This document shows positions 17,942 to 26,959 of a stretch of 64,000 nt of DNA, in pieces. Source of the stretch: CBDCVN01 sp965223585 (GTDB lineage: Bacteria > Deinococcota > Deinococci > Deinococcales > Trueperaceae); NCBI GenBank assembly GCA_965223585.1, contig CBDCWW010000024.1, positions 682,001-746,000 on the forward strand, in the 5' to 3' direction. Position numbers and translations under genes: made by a program. Position 1 is the first letter of the stretch. Every line of letters starts with the position of its first letter. The notes under the pieces are model-generated. The model searched no databases. It saw nothing but the letters and a program-made list of their open reading frames with translations, and was not told the DNA's origin.

Positions 17942-20164
17942 ATGTTATTAGAAAAAGAGCACCTTTCGCAAGTAAGTGAAGAAAAGAGTGCTTTACTCTT
18001 GAATCAACTTATAAAAATTATTGCCTTAACTCCACCTGAAAACTTTTTTGATGCTTTGGTAAAAGGTGTTTCAGAAACACTCCAAGTGCCTTATGTCCTT
18101 ATAAGCGAATTCTTAGCTGGAGAACACAAAATTGTCGCTCTTTCATTTTATAATCATGGGAAACTATCAAATGACTTTGAATTACCTCTAGAAAATACTC
18201 CTTGTGAGCATGTAATTGGGAAAACTACAAAAGTATACCCCAAAGGTTTAAGGCAAGCCTTTCCTAAAGATCTAGACTTGGTAATATGGGAAGCAGAAAG
18301 TTATTTAGGCGTACCCTTTTTCAATGCTAAAAAAGAACCTATAGGTCATCTTGCTATACTCGATACTAAGCCTCTGGAGAATCCCGAATTTGCTAAAACT
18401 GTTTTAGACACTTGCTCTATACGTGTGGCTGCTGAATTAGACCGTACTATTAGTGATAGACTCCTTCGAGAAAGTGAACAACAACTACGTTTAGCTCAAA
18501 ACGCTGGTAAAATTGGTAGTTATTACTTTACTTTAGAAACTGGCTACCTCGCGTGGAGCAATGAGCTAAAAAATATCTTTGGGGTTACACAAACACCTAC
18601 TCAAGAACAATATTGGCAGATGATCCACCCTTACGATGTTGCTAGACACCGAAACGATTCTATAAAACTTGCTAGTGAGGGAAAGCCATTTACCTCTGAG
18701 ATACGAATTATAAAGAATGGGAAATACTGTCATATTTTAGCTAATGGTAAGGCTGTTTTTGACAAAAATGGTAAGGTAACTGCTGTTGTAGGCACAGCGC
18801 AAGATATAACTGAACTTAAGCAAGCTGAAGAAAAAATTAATTATCTTGCTAATTATGACTCTGTGACTGGTTTGCTAAACCGTAATTATCTAGAACAACA
18901 CTTGCAGCATAGCATTATGCTATCAGAAAGACAAAATACTTCTTTTTCACTTATGTACCTTGATCTAGACCGTTTCAAAGATATAAATGATACTTTGGGA
19001 CATCAAATAGGTGATGAGTTGCTTAAGCACTTAGGTAGAAGATTAAAGTTCTGTTTGCGTAAAAGCGACATAATCGCAAGGCTAGGTGGGGATGAGTTTG
19101 CTTGCGTATTGCATAATACTGATTCTGAAAGTGCCGCAAAAGTTGCTCAAAAGTTACTTTCTGATCTAGAGTTAACATTTTATGTTGAAGGCTATACTAT
19201 ATCCATAGGTGTAAGCATTGGTATTGCTAGTTATCCTAGCGATAGTAAATCCCTTAAAGATCTTTTAAAATACGCTGATATTGCTATGTATCGGGCAAAA
19301 CTTAGCCAAAAGAGTAATTATGTTTGTTTTCGTAAAGAGGATAGTAAAAGGGTAAAAGAGCGTTTTTTTATAGAGCATGAGCTTATAAAAGGGCTCGAGC
19401 AAGAACAATTCTCCTTGTATTATCAACCTAGATTTAATTTAAACGATAATTCTATCGATAGTTTAGAAGCCTTACTGCGTTGGAAGCATCCAGAACAAGG
19501 TTACATTTCTCCTGCTAAATTTATTCCAATTGCTGAAGATGTGGGAATAATTCATGATTTAGGCAAATGGGTATTGAACAAAGCTTGTCAGCAATTGCAA
19601 GTTTGGCAGCAGGAAGGTCTTTTTGTTAGAGTAGCAGTTAACCTTTCTGCTAAAGAGTTGCAACGCGATGACATTGTTGAGCAAGTGCAAGCAGCACTTA
19701 TAACTCATCAATTAGAAGGGAAGTTCCTCGAGCTTGAAGTTACTGAAACTGCAGCCATGTCTGATCAAACTCACAGCTTTGATGTTCTAAAGGCGCTCAA
19801 AAGTTTAGGAGTGTATTTATCTATTGATGACTTTGGCACAGGGTACTCATCATTAAGCCACCTTAAACGCTTGCCTGTAGACTATCTAAAAGTTGATAGA
19901 AGTTTTATAGGAGGTATTAGTAGCTTAGAAGATGACAAGGAAAATATAGACGTTGGTATTGTGCTTATGATATTAACTTTGGCTAAGAGTCTTAATCTGA
20001 TAACTGTTGCTGAAGGAGTTGAAACTACACCCCAGCATGACTTTTTACAATATCATGGTTGTGATAGTGTCCAAGGCTATCTTTATAGCAAGCCTTTGCC
20101 CGTCAATGAAATTGAAAAATTTTGCCATAAAACTATAATGGGTAAAGATCTAGCTGCAACATAG
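17942..20164 (+). CDS. GAF-PAS-GGDEF-EAL cyclic-di-GMP signalling protein
   Basis: The 740-aa product has a GAF-like sensor (about residues 20-165), a PAS/PAC domain (about 175-295, ending GTAQDITELKQAE), a GGDEF domain with intact LGGDEFACVL near 381, and an EAL domain with intact SLEALLRWKHP near 506, VNLSAKEL and DDFGTGYSS. No membrane segment is seen, so it acts in the cytosol. Both the diguanylate cyclase and phosphodiesterase signature residues are present; which activity dominates cannot be read from sequence. Ligands are unknown. Confidence 0.9.
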   Translation: MLLEKEHLSQVSEEKSALLLNQLIKIIALTPPENFFDALVKGVSETLQVPYVLISEFLAGEHKIVALSFYNHGKLSNDFELPLENTPCEHVIGKTTKVYPKGLRQAFPKDLDLVIWEAESYLGVPFFNAKKEPIGHLAILDTKPLENPEFAKTVLDTCSIRVAAELDRTISDRLLRESEQQLRLAQNAGKIGSYYFTLETGYLAWSNELKNIFGVTQTPTQEQYWQMIHPYDVARHRNDSIKLASEGKPFTSEIRIIKNGKYCHILANGKAVFDKNGKVTAVVGTAQDITELKQAEEKINYLANYDSVTGLLNRNYLEQHLQHSIMLSERQNTSFSLMYLDLDRFKDINDTLGHQIGDELLKHLGRRLKFCLRKSDIIARLGGDEFACVLHNTDSESAAKVAQKLLSDLELTFYVEGYTISIGVSIGIASYPSDSKSLKDLLKYADIAMYRAKLSQKSNYVCFRKEDSKRVKERFFIEHELIKGLEQEQFSLYYQPRFNLNDNSIDSLEALLRWKHPEQGYISPAKFIPIAEDVGIIHDLGKWVLNKACQQLQVWQQEGLFVRVAVNLSAKELQRDDIVEQVQAALITHQLEGKFLELEVTETAAMSDQTHSFDVLKALKSLGVYLSIDDFGTGYSSLSHLKRLPVDYLKVDRSFIGGISSLEDDKENIDVGIVLMILTLAKSLNLITVAEGVETTPQHDFLQYHGCDSVQGYLYSKPLPVNEIEKFCHKTIMGKDLAAT

Positions 20165-20173
20165 CCTAAAGAC

Positions 20174-20198
20174 ACTAAGTTTCTTGGAGAAACTTAGT
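20174..20198 (+). terminator. hairpin after the GGDEF-EAL gene
   Basis: ACTAAGTTT and AAACTTAGT form a perfect 9-bp stem with a 7-base loop, 10 bases after the stop. There is no clear U-run, so termination may be weak or the hairpin may serve mRNA stability. Confidence 0.45.
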
Positions 20199-20277
20199 AT
20201 CTGGACGCCCTTTAGCATAAATATAATTCCTCGAAAATGTCCAATTTTAGTATCCAAATTTTTGCTACAAAAATAAA

Positions 20278-21540
20278 TCAAATATTAGCAATAAGTGCAT
20301 CACCAAATTCACTACACTTTAAAAGTTTTGCTCCAACCATCAAACGGTGAAAGTCGTAGGTAACAGTCTTTTGACTAATAGTTTTGCTCATACTACTAGT
20401 GATAAGATCAGCAGCTTCATTCCAACCTAGGTGACGCAACATCATCTCACCTGAAAGGATAACAGATGAAGGATTTACCTTGTCTTGACCTGCATATTTA
20501 GGGGCAGTACCGTGAGTAGCTTCAAAAACAGCATGACCAGTCTGGTAATTAATGTTTGCACCGGGAGCTATACCAATACCACCTACCTGTGCTGCTAGTG
20601 CATCTGAGAGGTAATCACCATTAAGATTTAGTGTGGCTATAACACTATATTCAGCAGGACGAGTAAGTACTTGTTGCAACATAGCATCGGCTATAACATC
20701 TTTAATAACAATTTCTTTGCCACTATTAGGATTTTTAAGAGTGCACCAAGGACCACCATCTAGCTCCTGTGCACCATACTGCTCTTTGACAAGCTGGTAA
20801 CCCCAATCTCTAAAAGCACCTTCTGTAAACTTCATTATGTTTCCCTTATGTACAAGGGTTACAGAGGGCAGGTTATTAGCTATGGCATAATCTACAGCAC
20901 TTTTAACAAGCCTCTGGGTGCCTTCTCTTGAAACAGGTTTAATGCCTATGCCACTACTGTCAGGGAAACGCACCTTAGCATAAGATTCAGGAAAATTTTC
21001 TTTAAATAGCTCTAAGAATTTTTTGACTGCTTCTGTGCCTTCTTGATACTCTATGCCAGCATAAATATCTTCTGTATTTTCACGAAAGATAACCATGTTT
21101 ACTTTCTCAGGTTCCCTAACAGGGCTAGGTACACCTTCAAAATACTGCACGGGACGCAAGCAAGCATAAAGATCAAGTTTCTGGCGTATAGCTACGTTAA
21201 TAGAGCGAATGCCACCACCCACGGGTGTTGTCAAAGGGCCTTTGATGCCAATTAGATACTCATTTAATACGGAAATTGTTTCATCTGGTAGCCAAACTAT
21301 TTCGCCATAAACATTGTTGGCCTTGTCCCCCGCGTAAATTTCCATCCAAGCTATTTGCTTTTGACCACCATAAGCTTTTTCTACCGCAGCATCAATAACA
21401 CGCTGTGAAGCTGCCCAGATATCTGGACCAGTGCCATCACCTTCTATAAAGGCAATAATAGGCCTGTCACTAACTTGTAACTTACCATTCTCTATAAAAA
21501 CTTTATCCCCTTCAGGAACATTGACTTTTTGATATGACAT
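20278..21540 (-). CDS. icd: isocitrate dehydrogenase (NADP-type)
   Basis: This TCA-cycle enzyme oxidatively decarboxylates isocitrate to 2-oxoglutarate. The 420-aa protein matches the Escherichia coli type: IAFIEGDGTGPDIW near residue 30, the substrate segment RSINVAIRQKLDLYACLRP near 110-130 containing the Ser that is phosphorylated in enterobacteria, NMVIFRENTEDIYAGIE, LVHKGNIMKFTEG, and the cofactor segment EATHGTAPKYAG. It faces the GGDEF-EAL gene tail to tail. Confidence 0.95.
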   Translation of the reverse strand: MSYQKVNVPEGDKVFIENGKLQVSDRPIIAFIEGDGTGPDIWAASQRVIDAAVEKAYGGQKQIAWMEIYAGDKANNVYGEIVWLPDETISVLNEYLIGIKGPLTTPVGGGIRSINVAIRQKLDLYACLRPVQYFEGVPSPVREPEKVNMVIFRENTEDIYAGIEYQEGTEAVKKFLELFKENFPESYAKVRFPDSSGIGIKPVSREGTQRLVKSAVDYAIANNLPSVTLVHKGNIMKFTEGAFRDWGYQLVKEQYGAQELDGGPWCTLKNPNSGKEIVIKDVIADAMLQQVLTRPAEYSVIATLNLNGDYLSDALAAQVGGIGIAPGANINYQTGHAVFEATHGTAPKYAGQDKVNPSSVILSGEMMLRHLGWNEAADLITSSMSKTISQKTVTYDFHRLMVGAKLLKCSEFGDALIANI

Positions 21541-21578
21541 TAATACTCCTTTGCAAATGCTTCAGAGTAACATATTGA

Positions 21579-21992
21579 CTAGAACCAATCTTCAATATTG
21601 ATATCGGTAAATTGGGCAAAGTCGGTTGTATTACGTGTAACTAAAATAAGATTGTTGGTGGCGGCAATAGCAGCAATTTGTCCATCAGCGTAGGCAGGCA
21701 TCAATCCCATTTGACTAAGTCGAGCCCTTTCTTTCGCAAACCATTCGGCTGCAAGCTGTTCGTATGGTAAAATAGGGATGACAACTACCGTTTGCTTAAT
21801 AAAATTACCTACGCGCTCTTTACGTTTGGATGAGGGTAGACAGTGATAACCATAAAACAGTTCATGCCAACTGATAGAGGCTAAGGCAATTTCATTTTTG
21901 TGCATAGTAAGCAATCTAACAACCTGAGCATTAGGAGTAGTCTTTTCTGGCTCGGAAATAATGTTAGTATCAACAAGATACTTTAAAGCCAC
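21579..21992 (-). CDS. vapC: VapC-type PIN-domain toxin
   Basis: The 137-aa PIN-domain ribonuclease starts (GTG) MALKYLVDTNIISEPEK with the first catalytic Asp at residue 8. The later acidic cluster is in MPAYADGQIAAIAATNN and NTTDF. It is encoded downstream of, and overlaps by 10 bases, a Phd/YefM-like antitoxin, the classical toxin-antitoxin arrangement. The family cleaves RNA, often initiator tRNA or rRNA; the target here is unknown. Confidence 0.85.
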   Translation of the reverse strand: MALKYLVDTNIISEPEKTTPNAQVVRLLTMHKNEIALASISWHELFYGYHCLPSSKRKERVGNFIKQTVVVIPILPYEQLAAEWFAKERARLSQMGLMPAYADGQIAAIAATNNLILVTRNTTDFAQFTDINIEDWF

Positions 21993-22276
21993 GGATTCTC
22001 CTCATCCCCTGTTGATTTATCGCGAACATCCGACCATATATCATCTTCTGTGCCCACACTTACATCTTGCCATTTTTCCCGAAATTGTTGATAGGCAGTC
22101 TCGAAATCAGGTTTGGGTCTTGTTTCAATGAGTCGTTCGTATTCGGCAATTGATAAGATAATAGCTACAGGTTTACCATGACGCATCACTTTAACAGCTT
22201 CAGCGTTGTTTTCTGCATTACGAATTAGGGTGGTAAATTGGTTACGGGCTTCAGCAATAGAATAAACAGTTGACAT
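21983..22276 (-). CDS. Phd/YefM-type antitoxin of the VapC toxin
   Basis: The 97-aa protein begins MSTVYSIAEARNQFTTLIRN, the DNA-binding N-terminus of Phd/YefM antitoxins, with the conserved VKVMRHGKPVAIILS strand-turn and an acidic C-terminus that would wrap the toxin. It is the first gene of the pair and probably autoregulates its promoter. Confidence 0.82.
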   Translation of the reverse strand: MSTVYSIAEARNQFTTLIRNAENNAEAVKVMRHGKPVAIILSIAEYERLIETRPKPDFETAYQQFREKWQDVSVGTEDDIWSDVRDKSTGDEENPWL

Positions 22277-22611
22277 ATTTCACCTCAATAAAATGGCCAT
22301 TTATATGTACATTTTATGAAATCCAGAAATTGTTGTCAAGCCTTATTAAGTAGATTGATGTATAGCTGTTTCCAGATAAAATGATTTATATAAACATACA
22401 AAAATGTCGTCCCTCAAAGATTACCTAGAACTATCAATTACTAAGGAAAACGCTATATATACTAAAAACGGATAAGAAATGAACATCTTGTCTAAAAGCT
22501 TATTCCCCGCTCCTCATCTCTCCATCTCCCTTTCAAATACCACAGTGATGCTAATAGATGTCCATTTTCATACCATTACAAGTATACCCTTATACAATAA
22601 TCTCATCCTTT
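22277..22611. other. intergenic region between the VapBC pair and the TnpB element
   Basis: This AT-rich stretch contains no supported gene. Its right end (about 22590-22612) would be the TnpB guide-encoding flank if the element end assigned below is correct. Confidence 0.35.
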
Positions 22612-22700
22612 GACACTCCCTTGCCTAAAGATTTGAGCCTACGCTCAAACTTTTTGCTCTCTGAGCAAAAAGCAAGGGATTCTTGCTTCAACGACCGTAC
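22612..22700 (-). ncRNA. candidate omega-RNA scaffold at the right end of the TnpB element
   Basis: Just 3' of tnpB on the minus strand an outer stem CCCTTGC/GCAAGGG (22672-22678 with 22618-22624) closes two perfect hairpins. One is CTTTTTGCTC/GAGCAAAAAG with a 3-base loop, and the other is TTTGAGC/GCTCAAA with a 4-base loop. This multi-branched fold immediately before the element end is what is expected of an IS200/IS605 right end and of the omega-RNA scaffold that overlaps the tnpB 3' end. The guide would be read from the flank at about 22590-22612. Confidence 0.6.
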
Positions 22701-23864
22701 TTATACATGAGGGATTTCTCCACCGTGTACAGAGGTACCTGTCTCCACAAGCGTGAATTCGGGCATGCCCTGCCCTACTTGCGCTAAACCTTTTCTTAGA
22801 ATATTAATTGCTGCGTTCTCGTCTCTGTCTATTACTAATCCACATTTGCAAGCATGCGTCCTAGTGCTTAGACTTTTTTGGACAATCCTACCGCAATTAC
22901 TACATTCTTGAGAGGTATATTGTGGTGCTACTGGTACAACTATATTGCTATACACATTACTGTAGTAGTGCAGCCATTGTCTGAATTGATACCAACCAGC
23001 ATCATTAATACTTTTAGCTAATTTGCCATTCTTAACCATATTCGCTATTCGCAGGTCTTCACAGGCTACTAGGTCGTTAGACTGGACTACGCACTTTGCT
23101 AACTTCACTGCAAAGTCTTTACGCTGCCTGCTTACCCTTAAATGCTTCCTAGCTAATACGATTCTGGCTTTTTTACGATTATTGCTACCCTTAACCTTAT
23201 TAGAAACACTCCTGCTAAGCTTTTTAAGTTGCCTTTCAGATGTCCTAAAAAATCTAGGGTTTTCTACTTGTTGACCGTTTGAATCTGCATAAAAATGACT
23301 CAAACCAACGTCTAAACCAATAGCCTTTTTAGTGGGTTGAATTTCTTCTTTACGCTCAACATCTACAGAGAATTGAACATAGTAGCCATCAGCTCTTTTC
23401 AGCAAGTGTACACGTTTAATTTTCTCTTGCGGGTGAAACATGCGTGTACCTTTTAGTTTCAACTCACCTATCCCAAATTTATCAGTGAAAGTTATCCTTC
23501 TATCTAGAATGTTTAACTTCCATCCTGAATGCTTATATTCAACACTGCGACTATCTTTGAACTTTGGATAACCAGCGGGCTTGATGTTCTTCTTGCAATT
23601 GTCGTAAAATTTTGCAACAGAAGACCAAGCTCTTTCACCAGCAGCTTGCACAGCGGTTGAGTTTAACTTATTACACCATCTAAACTCTTTTCTGAGCTTA
23701 GTAGTGTATTTAATCATGCTGTACTTACTTACCTTGTCATCCTTCTTTGAGTCCATCCAATAGCGCAAACATTTATTTCTTATAAAACCTACAGTACGAA
23801 TAGCTTCATTAATCACTATTTCCTGTGTTTTATTAGGGTATGCTTTGAACTCAAAGATAATCAC
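22701..23864 (-). CDS. tnpB: IS200/IS605-family TnpB RNA-guided nuclease
   Basis: The 387-aa protein has the TnpB N-terminal helical part, then a split RuvC domain with catalytic GLDVGL (Asp near residue 200), ACEDLRI (Glu near 268) and DRDENAAINI (Asp near 349). A zinc ribbon with CSNCG and CKCG lies between the last two. All three catalytic residues are present, so it looks active. No TnpA (Y1 transposase) is in the neighbourhood, so the element would need one in trans. The start is the ATG giving MIIFEFKAYPNK, typical for the family. Confidence 0.92.
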   Translation of the reverse strand: MIIFEFKAYPNKTQEIVINEAIRTVGFIRNKCLRYWMDSKKDDKVSKYSMIKYTTKLRKEFRWCNKLNSTAVQAAGERAWSSVAKFYDNCKKNIKPAGYPKFKDSRSVEYKHSGWKLNILDRRITFTDKFGIGELKLKGTRMFHPQEKIKRVHLLKRADGYYVQFSVDVERKEEIQPTKKAIGLDVGLSHFYADSNGQQVENPRFFRTSERQLKKLSRSVSNKVKGSNNRKKARIVLARKHLRVSRQRKDFAVKLAKCVVQSNDLVACEDLRIANMVKNGKLAKSINDAGWYQFRQWLHYYSNVYSNIVVPVAPQYTSQECSNCGRIVQKSLSTRTHACKCGLVIDRDENAAINILRKGLAQVGQGMPEFTLVETGTSVHGGEIPHV

Positions 23865-23884
23865 TGATGGTTATTCAATCATAT

Positions 23885-24012
23885 TTTTATGCTAATGTCA
23901 ATAGCATAAACTATGCTGTGAAATAAGTTGCTGAATTGCAAAAGAAAAGATTTCTTGTAGAAATCCTTAAAAATTCATCCAACGGCTAAAGCTGAGGGTT
24001 TTCTTTTTAAGC
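23885..24012. other. candidate left-end hairpins of the TnpB element
   Basis: Upstream of tnpB, TATGCTA/TAGCATA (23889-23908) forms a 7-bp stem. Further out, CAACGGCTAAAGCTGAGG with a following TTTTCTTTTT (about 23980-24007) forms a short hairpin of the GGCTAAAGCC type commonly found at IS200/IS605 ends. Either could mark the left boundary. The second could also act as a terminator reading rightward. Confidence 0.35.
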
Positions 24013-24081
24013 AAGCCCATCATAAATTTTATAGCGACAAAATTCCAAACAGGCATAAACTATACTCAAGGAAAGTTTGAG

Positions 24082-25599
24082 ATGAGGAAGTTAATCTATA
24101 TAACTATTATTAGCTTGGGTCTATTGTTTTTGGCTACTTGTAAAGGCCCTTCTGTTAATACTTACTTGAATAGATTATCAGCATGGCAAACACCCATCAT
24201 CCAATCTATAGACACACGTAGTCCTGACGATTTGCAAGGTTCTTTGAGTGCTAATGGTCAAAAATACAACTGTACTGCTAAAGAAAAAAATATCAGTAAA
24301 AACTACGAAAATATAATTCATGCAGGTATAAACTCTGACACTCTTTATCCCGGCGCTTTGTTACAAGGTAAAGGTATAGCCACAGGGGTTTTCGACTCTG
24401 TTCGTTTAGAGCGTTCAGCTATTACCCTGACAATTGATCTAAATATTAAAGACCCTAGTATAAAAATTGATGAACCCACTACAGCTAATATGCGTAGTGC
24501 TATTTCTGAACTTATTAGGCGTGCTGATACTCGATTAGGTGAAATTGATGTTGTAGCTGGCAAGGTTTCTTATGAACGCGAAGAAGCTCATACTTTTGAA
24601 CAAGCTCTTACTAACATTGGTATTTCAGCAGGTTATAAAAGTGTTTTTGCTACTATTGACGCCGATTTTAACTTTGGGGCAAACCGTAAGGCAAATAGTC
24701 ATACTATTGTGGTTAGATTTTTTCAGCCTATGTTCACAATTTCTTTTGATGAAGGCTCTATCCACAAGCCCAAGGACTTTTTGGCTGATTCGGTAGTTAA
24801 AAAAGACCTCCGAGCAGAAAAAGCTTCCAAACGTATTGGTAAGAATAACTTACCAGTATATGTAAAATCTGTTACCTATGGGCGTATGCTCTTTTATACT
24901 CTTACAAGTGAACAAGTAGACAGCTATCAAGAGCTAGAAGCAGCAGTTAGTGCTGTCTATGGGGCATTTAGTGGTGGGGCTGATGTTACAGATAAGCAAC
25001 TTTCTACCATAAAAAACAGCCGTACGAGGCTCATGGCTTTTGGAGGTTCACAAAGCGCTGCATTAGCAGCTATAACGGATCTAAATAAGTTCTTTGTGCC
25101 TTCTGAGGCAACCATTGCTGTACCTATTTCTTATGTAGTAAAAAGTCTTGATGGTAGTCTTGCTACCATTGGTGACACCACGAGCTTTTATGTACAGTCC
25201 TGTAAACCTGCAACTACACCTGATAAGAAAATTATCGTTAGCCTAAGTGATGTTGATGACAAAGCTAACTTTTCTATTTGCCCCCCTAATGTCCCAGCAA
25301 ACTGTCATAACCTTGTTCATGACTATATTGAAAAACCTAAGGATATAGTGCTAAATAACTATTCGGGACTTTTTGTAGATGATCAAGTACGTTTTCATAT
25401 AAAACTTTGGAATCCGGGCTGTTGGGGCTGGGGCTTAACCTTACAAGTACTAGTTGATAGTTTTCCTCAAGATATTGAGGGTAATAGTAATAGAAGATCA
25501 CTATCAGGAGGATCAGGGCTATATTGCGACCGCATTACTGAAGTTGACTGGCAATACATTGCTAATAAAAAGACTGGTAAAATTACTAGATTGAAATGA
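24082..25599 (+). CDS. cholesterol-dependent-cytolysin-like (CDC-like) pore-forming protein
   Basis: The 505-aa exported protein has a signal sequence ending LFLATCKG, a possible but imperfect lipobox. Residues about 75-370 match the thiol-activated cytolysin fold: LYPGALLQGK near 93, YEREEAHTFEQALTNIG near 168, a DADFNFGA strand, VVRFFQPMFTISFD, VKSVTYGRMLFYTLTSE near 262, the Gly pair in MAFGGSQSAAL near 316, and VPISYVVKSL. The usual membrane-binding domain 4 with its undecapeptide is replaced by a Cys-containing C-terminal domain with NPGCWGWGL. The stop overlaps the next ATG (ATGA). Confidence 0.75.
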   Translation: MRKLIYITIISLGLLFLATCKGPSVNTYLNRLSAWQTPIIQSIDTRSPDDLQGSLSANGQKYNCTAKEKNISKNYENIIHAGINSDTLYPGALLQGKGIATGVFDSVRLERSAITLTIDLNIKDPSIKIDEPTTANMRSAISELIRRADTRLGEIDVVAGKVSYEREEAHTFEQALTNIGISAGYKSVFATIDADFNFGANRKANSHTIVVRFFQPMFTISFDEGSIHKPKDFLADSVVKKDLRAEKASKRIGKNNLPVYVKSVTYGRMLFYTLTSEQVDSYQELEAAVSAVYGAFSGGADVTDKQLSTIKNSRTRLMAFGGSQSAALAAITDLNKFFVPSEATIAVPISYVVKSLDGSLATIGDTTSFYVQSCKPATTPDKKIIVSLSDVDDKANFSICPPNVPANCHNLVHDYIEKPKDIVLNNYSGLFVDDQVRFHIKLWNPGCWGWGLTLQVLVDSFPQDIEGNSNRRSLSGGSGLYCDRITEVDWQYIANKKTGKITRLK

Positions 25600-25985
25600 G
25601 AAAGAATTTATTATTACTCACTATAGTTTTATTGCCATTGTGCTTTGCACTAACTGATTCAACTGAAAATCAACCCGAGATATTAACTGAAGATAAGCAA
25701 GGGATACTAGATGAGCCACTTATGGATAATCAGGCCCTTGGTTTTGTTTGTCAGGGTGAGCTTAAGATATTAGCCCCCGAAGATATGCGCAAAAGCTCTT
25801 TTCTGACTTTGTTCTCAACTAGAATGCAAGAGACTATGGCACCAATGGAGGTGGATTTACAGCCTTTTGAAGGGCAATTTGTGACTATTAGTTGGCAAGT
25901 AGGTGATGGGGCAACTTTTTGGGGAGTAAGTGTAGCACCCGTATACCAAGATGATCCTTTGGAGTTGCCTTTGGAGTTACCATAG
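25596..25985 (+). CDS. small exported protein downstream of the CDC-like gene
   Basis: The 129-aa product has a signal peptide (MRKNLLLLTIVLLPLCFALT), an acidic linker, and a short domain with VCQGELKILAPEDMR and FVTISWQVGDGATFWGVSV. It overlaps the cytolysin-like gene by 4 bases and, by ATAG, the methyltransferase gene, so the three are probably one operon. I do not recognise the fold. A role as accessory or immunity partner of the pore protein is conjecture. Confidence 0.65.
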   Translation: MRKNLLLLTIVLLPLCFALTDSTENQPEILTEDKQGILDEPLMDNQALGFVCQGELKILAPEDMRKSSFLTLFSTRMQETMAPMEVDLQPFEGQFVTISWQVGDGATFWGVSVAPVYQDDPLELPLELP

Positions 25986-26731
25986 TAGGTTTTGTCTCTC
26001 TAGTTGGCGCTGGCCCCGGTGATCCCGATTTAATTACAGTTAAGGGTTTAAAACGTTTGGCTGAAGCAGATGTAGTAGCTTATGATTTATTAGTTAATCC
26101 TGTACTATTACTCAAGTGCAAAGAAGAAACAGAACTAATCTTCGTTGGCAAGTCTGGGAAATTCAAACAAGAAGAAATAAATAAACTAATAGTAGATAAA
26201 GCAAAGCAAGGTCTAAAAGTGGTGCGCTTAAAAGGTGGCGACCCTTTTGTCTTTGGCAGAGGAGGGGAAGAAGCCTTAGCCTTACAAGAAGCAGGTATTC
26301 CTTTTGAGGTAGTACCGGGAATAAGCTCAGCTATTGCTGTGCCAGCCTATGCTGGTATTCCAGTAACTTATAGGCATATGGCAACTTCTTTTACAGTAGT
26401 TACAGGACATGAAGATCCTAATAAGCCTGAATCTACTTTGGATTGGTCGATTTTGGCTAAAGCTGAAACTCTAGTAGTACTAATGGGGCTAAGCAACCTA
26501 GAGTACGTTACTCTAAAACTTATAGAGTATAAGCGATCACCAGAAACACCAGTGGCAATGATACAAAAAGGTACCATGTCTGAGCAAAAAACTGTTGTAG
26601 GAACTTTGGGGAATATTGTTGAGGAAGTTTATGCGGCTAAGCTCGAGGCACCTGCAACTTTAGTAGTTGGGGAAGTTGTTTCTTTAAAGGAAAAGTTGGA
26701 GTGGTTTACAGTTTCTTTGTCTGAACTGTGA
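25982..26731 (+). CDS. cobA: uroporphyrinogen-III C-methyltransferase (SUMT), apparent AUA start
   Basis: This enzyme methylates uroporphyrinogen III at C2 and C7 for sirohaem or cobalamin. Motifs are VSLVGAGPGDPDLIT at residue 5 onward, LKGGDPFVFGRGGEEA near 82, VPGISSAIAVPAYAGIPVTYR near 115-140, and VVLMGLSNLE. The conserved N-terminus requires translation from upstream of the first ATG (26057). The open frame there contains no ATG, GTG or TTG. ATA at 25982 gives M-VGFVSLVGAGPGD and has GGAG five bases upstream, overlapping the preceding stop as ATAG. Length is 249 aa. Confidence 0.82.
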   Translation: MVGFVSLVGAGPGDPDLITVKGLKRLAEADVVAYDLLVNPVLLLKCKEETELIFVGKSGKFKQEEINKLIVDKAKQGLKVVRLKGGDPFVFGRGGEEALALQEAGIPFEVVPGISSAIAVPAYAGIPVTYRHMATSFTVVTGHEDPNKPESTLDWSILAKAETLVVLMGLSNLEYVTLKLIEYKRSPETPVAMIQKGTMSEQKTVVGTLGNIVEEVYAAKLEAPATLVVGEVVSLKEKLEWFTVSLSEL

Positions 26732-26845
26732 TTCGTCTGATTTTAAAGATTTCTTTGATTTTTAGGGTTCTTTTTTCTTTTGCTCAAAAATTTAGAGAAA
26801 TGCGAATGTACCCTCAAATTTCTAAAAATCCTGCTATAGGTTTTA

Positions 26846-26886
26846 TGGGCACCAATCGTAGGGGTTCAAGTTTTTGAACCCTTCCG
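26846..26886 (+). repeat. hairpin repeat, left of the EAD1/WD40 locus
   Basis: GGGCACCAATCGTAGGGGTT followed by CAAGTTTTTGAACCC contains the stem GGGGTTCAA/TTGAACCC. A related copy in the opposite orientation lies at 33741-33782, on the other side of the conflict locus. Confidence 0.6.
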
Positions 26887-26959
26887 AGCACGAATTTACC
26901 CAATGCTATTCTAAAGTAGAGCTTGGGAACAAGTTAAAAAAAATTGGGAGAATATAGGA

